Shown piece by piece: positions 28,853-37,889 of a stretch of DNA of 64,000 bases (the first letter of the stretch is position 1; every line of letters begins with the position of its first letter). Under the pieces are notes generated by a model. The model ran no database searches, was not told the origin of the DNA, and saw only the letters and a list, made by a program, of their open reading frames with translations. A program made the translations under genes and the position numbers. The DNA comes from Thermotogaceae bacterium (GTDB taxonomy: Bacteria; Thermotogota; Thermotogae; B21-G9; HyVt-16), in NCBI GenBank assembly GCA_029981435.1, contig JARRBB010000012.1, forward strand, positions 1 to 64,000. Reading direction: 5' to 3'.

Positions 28853-30292
28853 ATGATAGTGGGTATCGATATAGGTACGGAGGGCCTTAGAGCGGTAACG
28901 TTTGATGAACAGAACTTGAAATTTATAGAATTTAAGGAAAATTACAAGGTATACTTTCCTGCCCCTGAACAAGCTATTCAAAAACCTGAAGAAATATTCA
29001 GCGCTCTTAAAAAAATATTGAAGAATTTTTCTGGTATGGATACTAAGGTTTACATCGGATTTAGTTCTGTGTTTCATAGCATTCTCGCTCTCGACGATGA
29101 GTTCAAACCTGTAACGGATTCCATAATTTGGGCAGACAGAAGAGCTGTTGGAGAAAAAGAGTTTCTTGAACAAAAATATGGCAGCAGATTTTTTTATGAA
29201 AGAACTGGCTGTCCACTTCATGCAATGTATTGGCCAGCAAAAATCTTATGGATTAAAAAAAGAACTCAGAATGTTGTCAAATTTTCTTCAATTAAATCTT
29301 ATCTCATATACAGAATCACAGGAAAACTTGTTGAGGAACTTTCACTTGCTTCTGGAACTGGAATTTTCAATATTCATCGCCAAAACTGGGATAAAGAAAT
29401 TTTGGAGATTCTTGGATCAAATGAAAAAGAACTGCCAGAAATTGTTTCGCCCTATGAAGTTATAAAAGCAAAAAGTGATTTCTCAAGAGAATTAGGATTT
29501 GATGAAATATATATCATCCCTGGTGCTGGTGATGGAGTACTTGCAAACTTTGGTGTTGGTGCCATAAATTCTAAAACTGCGGTTGTAACAGTCGGCACAA
29601 GTGGTGCAGTAAGATTGTTTTTCGACAAACCTATTTTAGATAATGAGGGAACAGCTACTTGGTGCTATTTGTTTGATGAGAAAAACTATGTTCTTGGTTC
29701 AGCCATAAACAACGGTGGAATTGTACTCATGTGGCTTCGTGAGACAATGAAATTTGACAGTTATGAAGAAATAATCGATGTCGCTATGAAATCTCCTGTG
29801 GGGGCTAAAGGACTGGTGTTTTTACCATATTTAAATGGTGAAAGATGTCCCAACTGGGTTGAAAAATATAAAGGAGTTATAGTGGGATTAACCTCTCTTC
29901 ATTCTCGAAATGATATCGCAAGATCAACACTGGAGGGAATAGGTTTCAGAGTTAAAGACATGCTGGAAAGCATAAAAAGAGTTAGTGGTACAGCTCCAGA
30001 AAAAATAATAGCAACAGGTGGTTTTACAAATTCAAAAGAATGGATTCAGATAGTTTCAAACATACTTGGTGAAAAGCTTGAAATAACCAATACAACTAAT
30101 CAATCTGCGATTGGTGCATACCTTATAGCAATGAAAGCTTTGAACTTGGGTTGGAAAAGGTTTCTGGACGAAAACATCAAAGTAGAAACAGTTGTGAATC
30201 CATCTAAGGAGGATTTCGAACTCTACGAAGATGTTTATAAAAGGTACAGATATCTTTATGACTTGCTGTTGAACTACTGGAAAGAATTTTAA
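28853..30292 (+). CDS. gntK: FGGY-family carbohydrate kinase, probable gluconokinase
   Basis: GIDIGTEGLRAVTFD, WADRRA, TVGTSGAVR (typical of FGGY gluconokinases), GSAINNGG. Start at ATG 28853 rather than 28805. Confidence 0.83.
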   Translation: MIVGIDIGTEGLRAVTFDEQNLKFIEFKENYKVYFPAPEQAIQKPEEIFSALKKILKNFSGMDTKVYIGFSSVFHSILALDDEFKPVTDSIIWADRRAVGEKEFLEQKYGSRFFYERTGCPLHAMYWPAKILWIKKRTQNVVKFSSIKSYLIYRITGKLVEELSLASGTGIFNIHRQNWDKEILEILGSNEKELPEIVSPYEVIKAKSDFSRELGFDEIYIIPGAGDGVLANFGVGAINSKTAVVTVGTSGAVRLFFDKPILDNEGTATWCYLFDEKNYVLGSAINNGGIVLMWLRETMKFDSYEEIIDVAMKSPVGAKGLVFLPYLNGERCPNWVEKYKGVIVGLTSLHSRNDIARSTLEGIGFRVKDMLESIKRVSGTAPEKIIATGGFTNSKEWIQIVSNILGEKLEITNTTNQSAIGAYLIAMKALNLGWKRFLDENIKVETVVNPSKEDFELYEDVYKRYRYLYDLLLNYWKEF

Positions 30293-30320
30293 AAAGAGAC
30301 CCTCAATAGGTCTCTTTTTA
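30291..30320 (+). terminator. Bidirectional terminator between convergent genes
   Basis: AAAAAGAGACC-ctcaata-GGTCTCTTTTTA. Confidence 0.88.
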
Positions 30321-30322
30321 TT

Positions 30323-31144
30323 TTATACACCTGAAAACGCACTGAAACCGCCATCTATCGGAATAACTGTCCCAGTCACAAAACTTGCGGCATCAGAAAT
30401 AAGCCATACACAAGCACCTATAAGTTCTTCAGGATTTCCAAAGCGCCCCATGGGTGTATGATCGATTATTGCCTTACCCCTTGTAGTTAAGTTACCATTT
30501 TCATCCAGTAACAGGTATCTGTTTTGATTTGTCAGGAAAAAACCTGGAGCAATGGCATTCACCCTAAGTTTTTTGTTGTATTCAAAAGCAAAATGTACTG
30601 CAAGCCATTGAGTAAAGTTACTCACAGCAGCTTTTGCGGCAGAATATCCAACTACACGTGTCAGAGGTCTAAAGGCAGCCATTGATGAAATATTTATTAT
30701 TGAACCGCCATTTTCGTTTTTTGCCATCGTCTTTCCAAATATCTGAGATGGCAAAATTGCGCCACCGAAAAGATTCAGAGCAACGACCTTTTCAAGAGCA
30801 TCGAATGGAATATCAAAAAATTCCAGTTCTGGAGATACGGTGGCTTCTTTCATATTTCCACCAGCTGCGTTTATCAATACATCTACTCTCCCGAATTTAT
30901 CGTAAATCTTCTCGTGAGTTTTTCTAATACTTTCAAGATCCAAAGCATCCATGTAATAACCTTCTACCTTTAGATTCAAACTCGAGAGTTTCTGCGCAAC
31001 AGAATCATAATTCCTTATGTCGCATATAACAACTTTAGAACCTAATTCTGCCAATCCACGTGCGATTTCTGAACCAAGTATTCCTGCTCCACCAGTTATA
31101 ACAACGACTTTTCCTTTAATGTCAAAAAGTTCCTTAACCTTCAT
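30323..31144 (-). CDS. SDR-family D-mannonate oxidoreductase (fructuronate reductase), UxuB/YjmF-like
   Basis: TGGAGILGSEIARGLAELG, INAAGGN, IINISSMAAFRPLTRVVGYSAAKAAVSNFTQWLAVHFA, APGFFLTNQNRYLL, PMGRFGNPEELIGA, PIDGGFSAFSGV. Confidence 0.85.
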   Translation of the reverse strand: MKVKELFDIKGKVVVITGGAGILGSEIARGLAELGSKVVICDIRNYDSVAQKLSSLNLKVEGYYMDALDLESIRKTHEKIYDKFGRVDVLINAAGGNMKEATVSPELEFFDIPFDALEKVVALNLFGGAILPSQIFGKTMAKNENGGSIINISSMAAFRPLTRVVGYSAAKAAVSNFTQWLAVHFAFEYNKKLRVNAIAPGFFLTNQNRYLLLDENGNLTTRGKAIIDHTPMGRFGNPEELIGACVWLISDAASFVTGTVIPIDGGFSAFSGV

Positions 31145-31225
31145 AGAGTTGCCCCCCTTTCAAAATTATGAACCTTTTAAATTATATCATATCAAAAAAT
31201 TTTTTTATTTTTTCTTTCTCTAAGG

Positions 31226-31254
31226 TTGACAAATAAAAAAATTTTTTATATAAT
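31226..31254 (+). promoter_or_regulatory. Perfect consensus sigma-70 promoter
   Basis: TTGACA - 17 nt - TATAAT. Confidence 0.88.
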
Positions 31255-31262
31255 TTTTCGCG

Positions 31263-32111
31263 ATGATCTTCAGAAAATTCCAAAAACACTACTTTAGTGC
31301 ACAGCTCGGTGTCGAAGAGGATATTCTTGAACAGATAAGAGCAGGTGCTAACATAGGTCAAAACACTGATTCCGCACGTATGGGAATGTACGTCAAGGAG
31401 ATCTCCGTTATGAATGCAGCATACTTCATAAATTTCTTGAATGCGAAAACCCCTGAGGAAGTAATGAATGTTCTTGAAAAACTCAACGAATCTCCAACAG
31501 TGAAAAAATGGCTTAAAGAATTAGAAGAAAAATATGGTTTTAAGGTTTTGTCCTTCATGTGGGTACAGGGTTACAGACATTTCGTAACTAACAAACCAAT
31601 AAGAACTCCAGAAGATCTAAAAGGTTTAAGGATCAGAACACCTGGAGCTCCCATATGGCAAGAATCAATCAGAGCACTTGGTGCGACACCTGTCGCAGTA
31701 AACTTAGGAGAAATATATACAGCCCTTCAGACAAAAGCTATTGATGGTGCTGAGCTGACATATGCAAATGTTGTTAATGGTGGTTTGTACGAAGTCTTAA
31801 AGTATATGTCTGAAACTGGTCATATCCTTTTGATTAACTTCCAGGTTGTGAGCTCAAAATGGTTCAATCGCCTGCCAGAAGAATATCAGAAAATTCTGGT
31901 TGAAGAATGTAACAAAGCAGGAAAGGAAACTTCATTGAAAATAATGAAAGAACTTGAACAAGAATTCAAGCAAAAAGCCATTGAAAAAGGTGTAGAGGTA
32001 GTAACAGATGTTGATTTAGAGGCATTTATGAAAGCAGCTGAAAGCGCTTATCAAGTTCTTGGACTTGTTGAAGCAAGAGATGCTCTTGTAAAAGAAATTA
32101 TTGGTGAATAA
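31263..32111 (+). CDS. TRAP transporter DctP, 5'-truncated (no signal peptide); possibly a pseudogene
   Basis: SAQLGVEEDILEQIRAGANIG, GLRIRTPGAPIWQESIRALGATPVAVNLGEIYTALQTKAIDGAE. In-frame TAA at 31251 prevents extension; N-terminal region including signal peptide is absent. Confidence 0.85.
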   Translation: MIFRKFQKHYFSAQLGVEEDILEQIRAGANIGQNTDSARMGMYVKEISVMNAAYFINFLNAKTPEEVMNVLEKLNESPTVKKWLKELEEKYGFKVLSFMWVQGYRHFVTNKPIRTPEDLKGLRIRTPGAPIWQESIRALGATPVAVNLGEIYTALQTKAIDGAELTYANVVNGGLYEVLKYMSETGHILLINFQVVSSKWFNRLPEEYQKILVEECNKAGKETSLKIMKELEQEFKQKAIEKGVEVVTDVDLEAFMKAAESAYQVLGLVEARDALVKEIIGE

Positions 32112-32120
32112 GATTTCTAA

Positions 32121-32152
32121 AAGGCCCGATCATTTCACAATGATTGGGCCTT
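32121..32152 (+). other. Intercistronic stem-loop between dctP and dctQ
   Basis: AAGGCCCGATCATT-tcac-AATGATTGGGCCTT, followed by TTATTTTA. Confidence 0.85.
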
Positions 32153-32184
32153 TTATTTTAACAATAATCCAGGGAGAGATGACA

Positions 32185-32676
32185 ATGAAGAAATTCAATG
32201 AATATCTTTATAGCTTTGAACGAAATGTCTCGAAAGTTTTGTTATTGTCAATGGTTGTCTTAGTTTTTATTTCCGCTATAGCAAGATTTGCTGGTCATCC
32301 AATGAACTGGGCTGTGGATTTGAGTACTTTCATGTTCGCCTGGGCATGTTTTTTAGCTGTGGACATCGCCTGGAAGGAAGATAAAATGATGTCTGTTGAT
32401 GTGTTAATCAGAAAACTGCCCGAAAAATGGCAGAAATTTTTTAAGCTAATAAACTATTTTATAATATCTGCGTTTTTGGTTTATCTGGTAATATGGGGTT
32501 TTTATCTTTCTTACACAACACGCTTCAGGACTTTTGTTGGTATTCCAAATTTTAGCTATAGCTGGGTTACACTTAGCATTGCCGTGGGTGCTGTTTTAAT
32601 GTTGAGAACAACAATCATTAAAATAAAGAAGGAACTCACAAAACCTGACAAATTGAAGCTTAAGGAGGATAAATAA
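32185..32676 (+). CDS. TRAP transporter small permease DctQ
   Basis: MKKFNEYLYSFERNVSKVLLLSMVVLVFISAIARFAGHPMNWAVDLSTFMFAWACFLAVDIAWKE; start moved downstream of the hairpin to an RBS-preceded ATG. Confidence 0.88.
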   Translation: MKKFNEYLYSFERNVSKVLLLSMVVLVFISAIARFAGHPMNWAVDLSTFMFAWACFLAVDIAWKEDKMMSVDVLIRKLPEKWQKFFKLINYFIISAFLVYLVIWGFYLSYTTRFRTFVGIPNFSYSWVTLSIAVGAVLMLRTTIIKIKKELTKPDKLKLKEDK

Positions 32677-32678
32677 CG

Positions 32679-33962
32679 ATGTTTTTAGTCCTTATCTCAT
32701 TTGCTATATTCCTTTTAATTGGAATGCCCGTCGCTTTTGCCATAGGAATATCCGGGTTTTTCTGGTTTCTTCAACACCTTGAACTTCCAATAACAATACC
32801 AATACAGAGGGCACTTTCACAAACACAGAATTTTGCGCTTTTAGCAATACCAATGTTTATTCTTGCGGGAAATATAATGAATTCTGCAGGTGTCACAAGA
32901 CGTTTGATGAATCTTGCTTCAACACTCACCGGGCATATGCGTGGAGGATTAGGGCGGGTTTCAGCGGTTCTTTCAACACTCATGGGAGGAGTTTCAGGTT
33001 CAAGTATAGCTGATGCAGCAATGGAAACACGTATGCTTGGGCCTGAAATGCTTAAAAGAGGCTATCCAAAGGGATTCGCAGTTGCTGTTAATGTATGGAC
33101 CTCTTTGATCACACCTATTATTCCTCCTGGAATTGCTTTTATAATTTATGGAAGCATAGGTCAGGTCTCTATAGGTCAACTGTTTGCAGCAGGTATTTTG
33201 CCAGGAATTCTTCTCATGTTTGCTTATATGTTTGCTATACGGATTTCTGCAAAAAGAATGGGGCTACAGCCTGAAAGAGAACGCAGGGCATCCTCAAAGG
33301 AGATTGCAAAATCTTTTTCAAAGAGTGTGTGGGCTGTAATATTTCCAATTTTACTGCTCATAGGACTCAGAAGCGGAATTTTTACACCTTCAGAAGTTGG
33401 AAGTTTCGCTGTTATATATGGCCTAATAGTTGGTTTTGTAGCTCATCGTGAACTCGATTTAAAAACTTTCTTCAAAGAAACACTCAACAATTCAATTGCA
33501 GATACTGGAAGCGTTATGTATATAATCGTTATGTCTGCAATATTTGGATATGGAATGGTATGGGAAAGGATACCAGAAGTTTTAGCGAATTTCTTGTTGA
33601 ATATTAGTAGCAATCCGTATGTCCTACAAATTATAATAATGCTTTTCCTTATTTTTGCTGGATTGTTCATAGATGCAACCGCTTTGATACTTATGTTAAC
33701 ACCTATTTTATTGCCAGTTGCTAAAAGGATCGGACTCAATCCTGTTCACTTTGGATTGGTTTTTATACTTTCCGCAGCAATGGGAAATCAAACTCCACCT
33801 GTAGGAGCATCCATGTACGCAGGTTGTTCAGTTTTGGGAGCATCTGTTGAAGAGTATATAAAGGCTTCAGGTCCTTTTATAATCGCAACAATTGTTGTTA
33901 TTACTTTGATAATATTTTTCCCGGAAATAGTGCTCTTGATACCGGATTTAATCTTTGGATAA
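32679..33962 (+). CDS. TRAP transporter large permease DctM
   Basis: LLAIPMFILAGNIMNSAG, GGVSGSSIADAAMETRML, AMGNQTPPVGASMYAG. Confidence 0.94.
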   Translation: MFLVLISFAIFLLIGMPVAFAIGISGFFWFLQHLELPITIPIQRALSQTQNFALLAIPMFILAGNIMNSAGVTRRLMNLASTLTGHMRGGLGRVSAVLSTLMGGVSGSSIADAAMETRMLGPEMLKRGYPKGFAVAVNVWTSLITPIIPPGIAFIIYGSIGQVSIGQLFAAGILPGILLMFAYMFAIRISAKRMGLQPERERRASSKEIAKSFSKSVWAVIFPILLLIGLRSGIFTPSEVGSFAVIYGLIVGFVAHRELDLKTFFKETLNNSIADTGSVMYIIVMSAIFGYGMVWERIPEVLANFLLNISSNPYVLQIIIMLFLIFAGLFIDATALILMLTPILLPVAKRIGLNPVHFGLVFILSAAMGNQTPPVGASMYAGCSVLGASVEEYIKASGPFIIATIVVITLIIFFPEIVLLIPDLIFG

Positions 33963-33977
33963 AGGAGGTCAAATTTC

Positions 33978-34739
33978 ATGAATTTTAAAAATAAAGTTGT
34001 TTTAATAACAGGTGCAGGTTCGGGTATTGGAAGGAAGGCTGCGATAATGTTTGCAGAGCATGGTGCAAGTGTAGTTGTAAACGACATATCAGTTGGTGAC
34101 GGGAAAGAAACTGTTGAAATGATAGAAAAAAGCGGTGGAAAGGCCACTTTTGTACCAGGTGATGTTTCAAAAACGGAAGATGTCAAAAGAATAATATCAG
34201 AAACAATAAAAGCATTTGGAAGTCTTGATATCCTTGTCAACAACGCCGGAATAGTTCCATATGGAACTGTTGAAGACACTGACGAAGAAGAATTTTACAG
34301 GACTATTGATGTTAACATTAAAGGACCTTTCATGCTTTCAAAATATGCTATAAAAGAAATGAAAAACAGGGGTGGAGGAGTGATAGTTAATATAGCTTCT
34401 GAAGCTGGTCAGGTTGGAATACCTAAAAGGTGTGTTTACAGTATCTCTAAAGCTGCGCTTATAGGATTAACAAGATCTCTGGCAATAGATTATGTAGATT
34501 ACAACATTAGAGTTAACGCTATTTGCCCTGGTACAACTTATTCACATGGCCTTGCAAAAAGAATAGAAGCTTCTGAGAATCCTGATGAAATCTATAAAAA
34601 AATGATTTCGCGTATCCCTATGAAAAGACTGGGGAAGGAAGAAGAGATTGCCTTTGCCATACTTTTTGCTGCATCTGACGAAGCTGGTTTTATGACGGGA
34701 AGTATAATAAACATAGATGGAGGTTCAACAGCTGTATAA
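33978..34739 (+). CDS. SDR-family oxidoreductase
   Basis: VLITGAGSGIGRKAAIMFAEHGA, LVNNAGIV, YSISKAAL, INIDGGSTAV. Confidence 0.92.
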   Translation: MNFKNKVVLITGAGSGIGRKAAIMFAEHGASVVVNDISVGDGKETVEMIEKSGGKATFVPGDVSKTEDVKRIISETIKAFGSLDILVNNAGIVPYGTVEDTDEEEFYRTIDVNIKGPFMLSKYAIKEMKNRGGGVIVNIASEAGQVGIPKRCVYSISKAALIGLTRSLAIDYVDYNIRVNAICPGTTYSHGLAKRIEASENPDEIYKKMISRIPMKRLGKEEEIAFAILFAASDEAGFMTGSIINIDGGSTAV

Positions 34740-34755
34740 AACAGGAGGAAAAATA

Positions 34756-35598
34756 ATGGATATTCTTCAAATCATAAGAGAAAAGTATAATTCATTTACA
34801 AACGCAGAAAAACGTATAGCAGATGTAATTCTTCAAAATCCAAGAAAGGTTCTCGAAATTTCTATAAGTGATTTAAGTAAATATGCCAATGTCAAAAGTG
34901 AAGCTTCTGTCGTTAAGTTTTACAGGAAAATAAACCTGAGTAGTTTCCAGCAATTTAAGGTTTTGCTGGCTCAATCACTTTCTGAAGCTCCCTTAGAGAT
35001 AGTATATGAAGATATTTCTGAAAGTGATACCACAAAAGTAATAACTGAAAAGATATTCAAGGCTACTGTAAGAGCCATTCTTGACACTCTTAACACAATA
35101 GAAATTGAGAAAATAGAAAAGGCTACAGAGATGTTTAGAAAAGCTGAAAGAGTCATATTCTTTGGCTTTGCTGCTTCAGCTGCTGTAGCATTTGATGCTT
35201 TTCACAAGTTTACAAGGATAGGTAAGAATTGTCTTTTTTCAAATGATGAACATATCATGGTTACAATACTTGCAAACCTTAAAAAAAGTGATTTGCTCGT
35301 AACTATATCACATACCGGTGAAACAAAATCCATAGTATCCATTGCTTCTAAGGCTACCGAACAGGGAGTACCTGTTGTTACTATCACAGGAAATAAAAAT
35401 TCAAATCTTGCTAAGATATCAACGGTTGCTCTGGTAACGAACACTAAAGAAACCAAGATAAGAACAGATGCGATGACTTCAAGAATAGTTCAACTTGTGA
35501 TACTGGATACTATTTATACTTTACTGGCTTCCAAAGACCAGAATGCGGTGGAGAGTTTGAAGCGCAGTCGTCTTGCAGTATCTGAATTGAAATATTAG
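34756..35598 (+). CDS. RpiR-family (HTH + SIS) transcriptional regulator
   Basis: N-terminal HTH_6 (YNSFTNAEKRIADVILQNP...EASVVKFYRKI), SIS domain (ITGNKNSNLAKIS). Confidence 0.9.
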   Translation: MDILQIIREKYNSFTNAEKRIADVILQNPRKVLEISISDLSKYANVKSEASVVKFYRKINLSSFQQFKVLLAQSLSEAPLEIVYEDISESDTTKVITEKIFKATVRAILDTLNTIEIEKIEKATEMFRKAERVIFFGFAASAAVAFDAFHKFTRIGKNCLFSNDEHIMVTILANLKKSDLLVTISHTGETKSIVSIASKATEQGVPVVTITGNKNSNLAKISTVALVTNTKETKIRTDAMTSRIVQLVILDTIYTLLASKDQNAVESLKRSRLAVSELKY

Positions 35599-35625
35599 AA
35601 ATCAACAAGGCAGGTGAGGATCCAG

Positions 35626-36591
35626 GTGTACAAAGTTTTGATTGTAACAAGAACCTTTGGTAAATATTCTAACAAGCCAATCGAAATTCTTAAAAACAAT
35701 GGTTTTGAAATTTTTAGGAGCGATAACATCGACTCCTTAAAAGAATTCGATGCTCTGATAGTTGGTACCTGTAAAGTAACGCGTGATATGCTTGAAAATT
35801 CATCTATAAAAATAATCGCTAAGCATGGTGTCGGTGTGGACAACATAGATCTCAAAACTGCAACAAGACTTGGTATACCTGTTACCATAACCACTGGTGC
35901 CAATTCATCATCGGTTGCTGAACTTGCAATAGCCTATATATTTGCACTTTCACGCAATTTAATAAATGTGCATAAAGAACTTTTTGAAAATAGAATCTGG
36001 GGTAACTATAGTGGAATAGAAATATCTGGGAAAACACTCGGAATAATAGGTTTCGGTTCGATTGGTAAGGAAGTTGCGAAAAGAGCTGTTTGCCTTGGAA
36101 TGAAAGTTTTAGTCTATGATCCTTATGTTCATAAAGATCAAATCAAAAATTTTGATGTTGAATCGGTGGATTTTGAAACTGTTCTCAAAGAGAGTGATTT
36201 TGTTTCATTGCATGTTCCCTTAGTTGATGAAACCAGAAAGATGATAGGAGAAAAAGAATTGAGTCTTATGAAATCGAGTGCTTTTTTAATAAACACTTCA
36301 CGCGGGGGACTGGTTGATGAAATTGCTTTAGCAAATGCTTTGAAGAGTAAAAAAATTGCTGGTGCAGCACTCGATGTATTCGAAAGTGAACCGTTAAAAG
36401 ACTCACCACTTTTCGATTGTAAAAATGTTATAATGACACCACATATAGGTGCACACACATTTGAAGCAATATATAAGATGAATATGATGGCTGCAAACTC
36501 CATTGTTGAATTTTTTAAAGGTCAGATACCGGAAAACATTGTAAACAGAGAAGTTATAGAGATTCTTAGAAAAAGTGGATTCAAAGAATAA
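35626..36591 (+). CDS. D-2-hydroxyacid dehydrogenase (phosphoglycerate-dehydrogenase-like)
   Basis: KHGVGVDNIDLKTA, TLGIIGFGSIGKEVAKRA, SAFLINTSRGGLVDE, MTPHIGAHT. Confidence 0.92.
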   Translation: MYKVLIVTRTFGKYSNKPIEILKNNGFEIFRSDNIDSLKEFDALIVGTCKVTRDMLENSSIKIIAKHGVGVDNIDLKTATRLGIPVTITTGANSSSVAELAIAYIFALSRNLINVHKELFENRIWGNYSGIEISGKTLGIIGFGSIGKEVAKRAVCLGMKVLVYDPYVHKDQIKNFDVESVDFETVLKESDFVSLHVPLVDETRKMIGEKELSLMKSSAFLINTSRGGLVDEIALANALKSKKIAGAALDVFESEPLKDSPLFDCKNVIMTPHIGAHTFEAIYKMNMMAANSIVEFFKGQIPENIVNREVIEILRKSGFKE

Positions 36592-36627
36592 CTTGCATTT
36601 TAACATAAACTTCAGGAGGTGTAAAAA

Positions 36628-37542
36628 ATGGAGAAAAAGTTTTTTGGAATTTATCCAGCTGCGTTGGTACCTTTCGATGAAGAAGAAAGGGTCGATTTTA
36701 ACGTTTGGGAAAGATACATAGACTTTCTAATAGCCAAGGGAGTAAATGGTCTTTTTCTGCTTGGAACCAACGGTGAAGGACCTTTACTCAATATGGAAGA
36801 AAAAAAAGAACTTCTAAGAGTGGCTGTTAATGTTTGTGAAAAAAGGATACCTGTAATAGTTCAGGTGGGGGAAATTACAACAGATAAAGCCGTTGAACTT
36901 GCACAATTTTCGGCACAGATCGGTGTAGATGCCGTAGCTGCTTTGCCACACTACTATTTCAAACTCAACGATGCATCAATACTTGAGGCGTTTGAAGAAA
37001 TAGCCAGAGCTGTTGAACCTTTACCATTTTTTGTGTACAACATACCTGGCTACACTGGTAATCCTGTTAAAGATAGCATACTTACCAAGCTAAAAGAAAA
37101 AACTTCGAATCTGATTGGTATCAAAAATAGCGAACAAGATCTGGCAAAGTTAATGGGGTATAAACTAAAATTTGGTGATGATTTTGTTGTGATGACTGGA
37201 ACAGATTCTTTGGTAGCTCCATCGGTATTGATGGGAGCTGATGGTGCTGTAAGTGCCATTGCTGATGTGTTTCCTGAATTTTGCTCAAAACTTTATGAAG
37301 AAGCTTCGAAAGGTAATGTGGAAAATGCAAGAAAGATGCAATTTAAACTTCTTAAAATTCGTGAGTTAACAAAGAGCTTTTCTGATTCAAGAGCAGTTCT
37401 AAAATACATCGCTCAAAAGCGCGGAATATTCAAAAATTCAATTGTTAGAAAACCTTTAAAAGGGCTCAGTGATGAAGAAATGAAAATAATCGACGGGAAA
37501 ATAGAAATTTCTGAAGATGGAGAATTGAAGATAAAACAATAG
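36628..37542 (+). CDS. DapA-superfamily aldolase/lyase
   Basis: GIYPAALVPFDEE, GLFLLGTNGEGPLL, VYNIPGYTGNPV, LIGIKNSEQD. Confidence 0.9.
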   Translation: MEKKFFGIYPAALVPFDEEERVDFNVWERYIDFLIAKGVNGLFLLGTNGEGPLLNMEEKKELLRVAVNVCEKRIPVIVQVGEITTDKAVELAQFSAQIGVDAVAALPHYYFKLNDASILEAFEEIARAVEPLPFFVYNIPGYTGNPVKDSILTKLKEKTSNLIGIKNSEQDLAKLMGYKLKFGDDFVVMTGTDSLVAPSVLMGADGAVSAIADVFPEFCSKLYEEASKGNVENARKMQFKLLKIRELTKSFSDSRAVLKYIAQKRGIFKNSIVRKPLKGLSDEEMKIIDGKIEISEDGELKIKQ

Positions 37543-37577
37543 AAAAATCCCTCCTCTTTTTGAGGAGGGATTTTTTA
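37543..37577. terminator. Bidirectional terminator between convergent genes
   Basis: AAAAATCCCTCCTC-tttt-GAGGAGGGATTTTTT. Confidence 0.88.
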
Positions 37578-37886
37578 TTCCTTTACAGGATACCTCTTAG
37601 CAGTTTTCTCAAGTTTATTCAAAACCACCTCGTAGAATTCGGCTTTTAATTTATCACACATCGCAACCAAATAGATAAAGACATCAGCAATTTCATCTTT
37701 AATATGTTCTATTTTTCTATCATCAAGCTTTTCTAAATCGTTCTCAGGAATCCATTGAAATATTTCCAAAAGTTCCGAAGCTTCCAACAATGTCGAAATT
37801 GCAAGATCTTTCAGGTTCCCTTTCCAATTTCTTTCTGCTCTAAATTTTTTTATTCTTTCAACCAAATCATCAAGTTTATCTTTCAT
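37575..37886 (-). CDS. MazG-like nucleotide pyrophosphohydrolase
   Basis: RAERNWKGNLKDLAISTLLEASELLEIFQW...IKDEIADVFIYLVAMCDKL. Confidence 0.9.
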   Translation of the reverse strand: MKDKLDDLVERIKKFRAERNWKGNLKDLAISTLLEASELLEIFQWIPENDLEKLDDRKIEHIKDEIADVFIYLVAMCDKLKAEFYEVVLNKLEKTAKRYPVKE

Positions 37887-37889
37887 AAC

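Noticed and set aside
37575-37886. MazG-like gene considered as part of a MazEF toxin-antitoxin module
   Set aside because: No MazE/MazF neighbour; sits in a nucleotide-salvage context, so a house-cleaning pyrophosphohydrolase is more likely.
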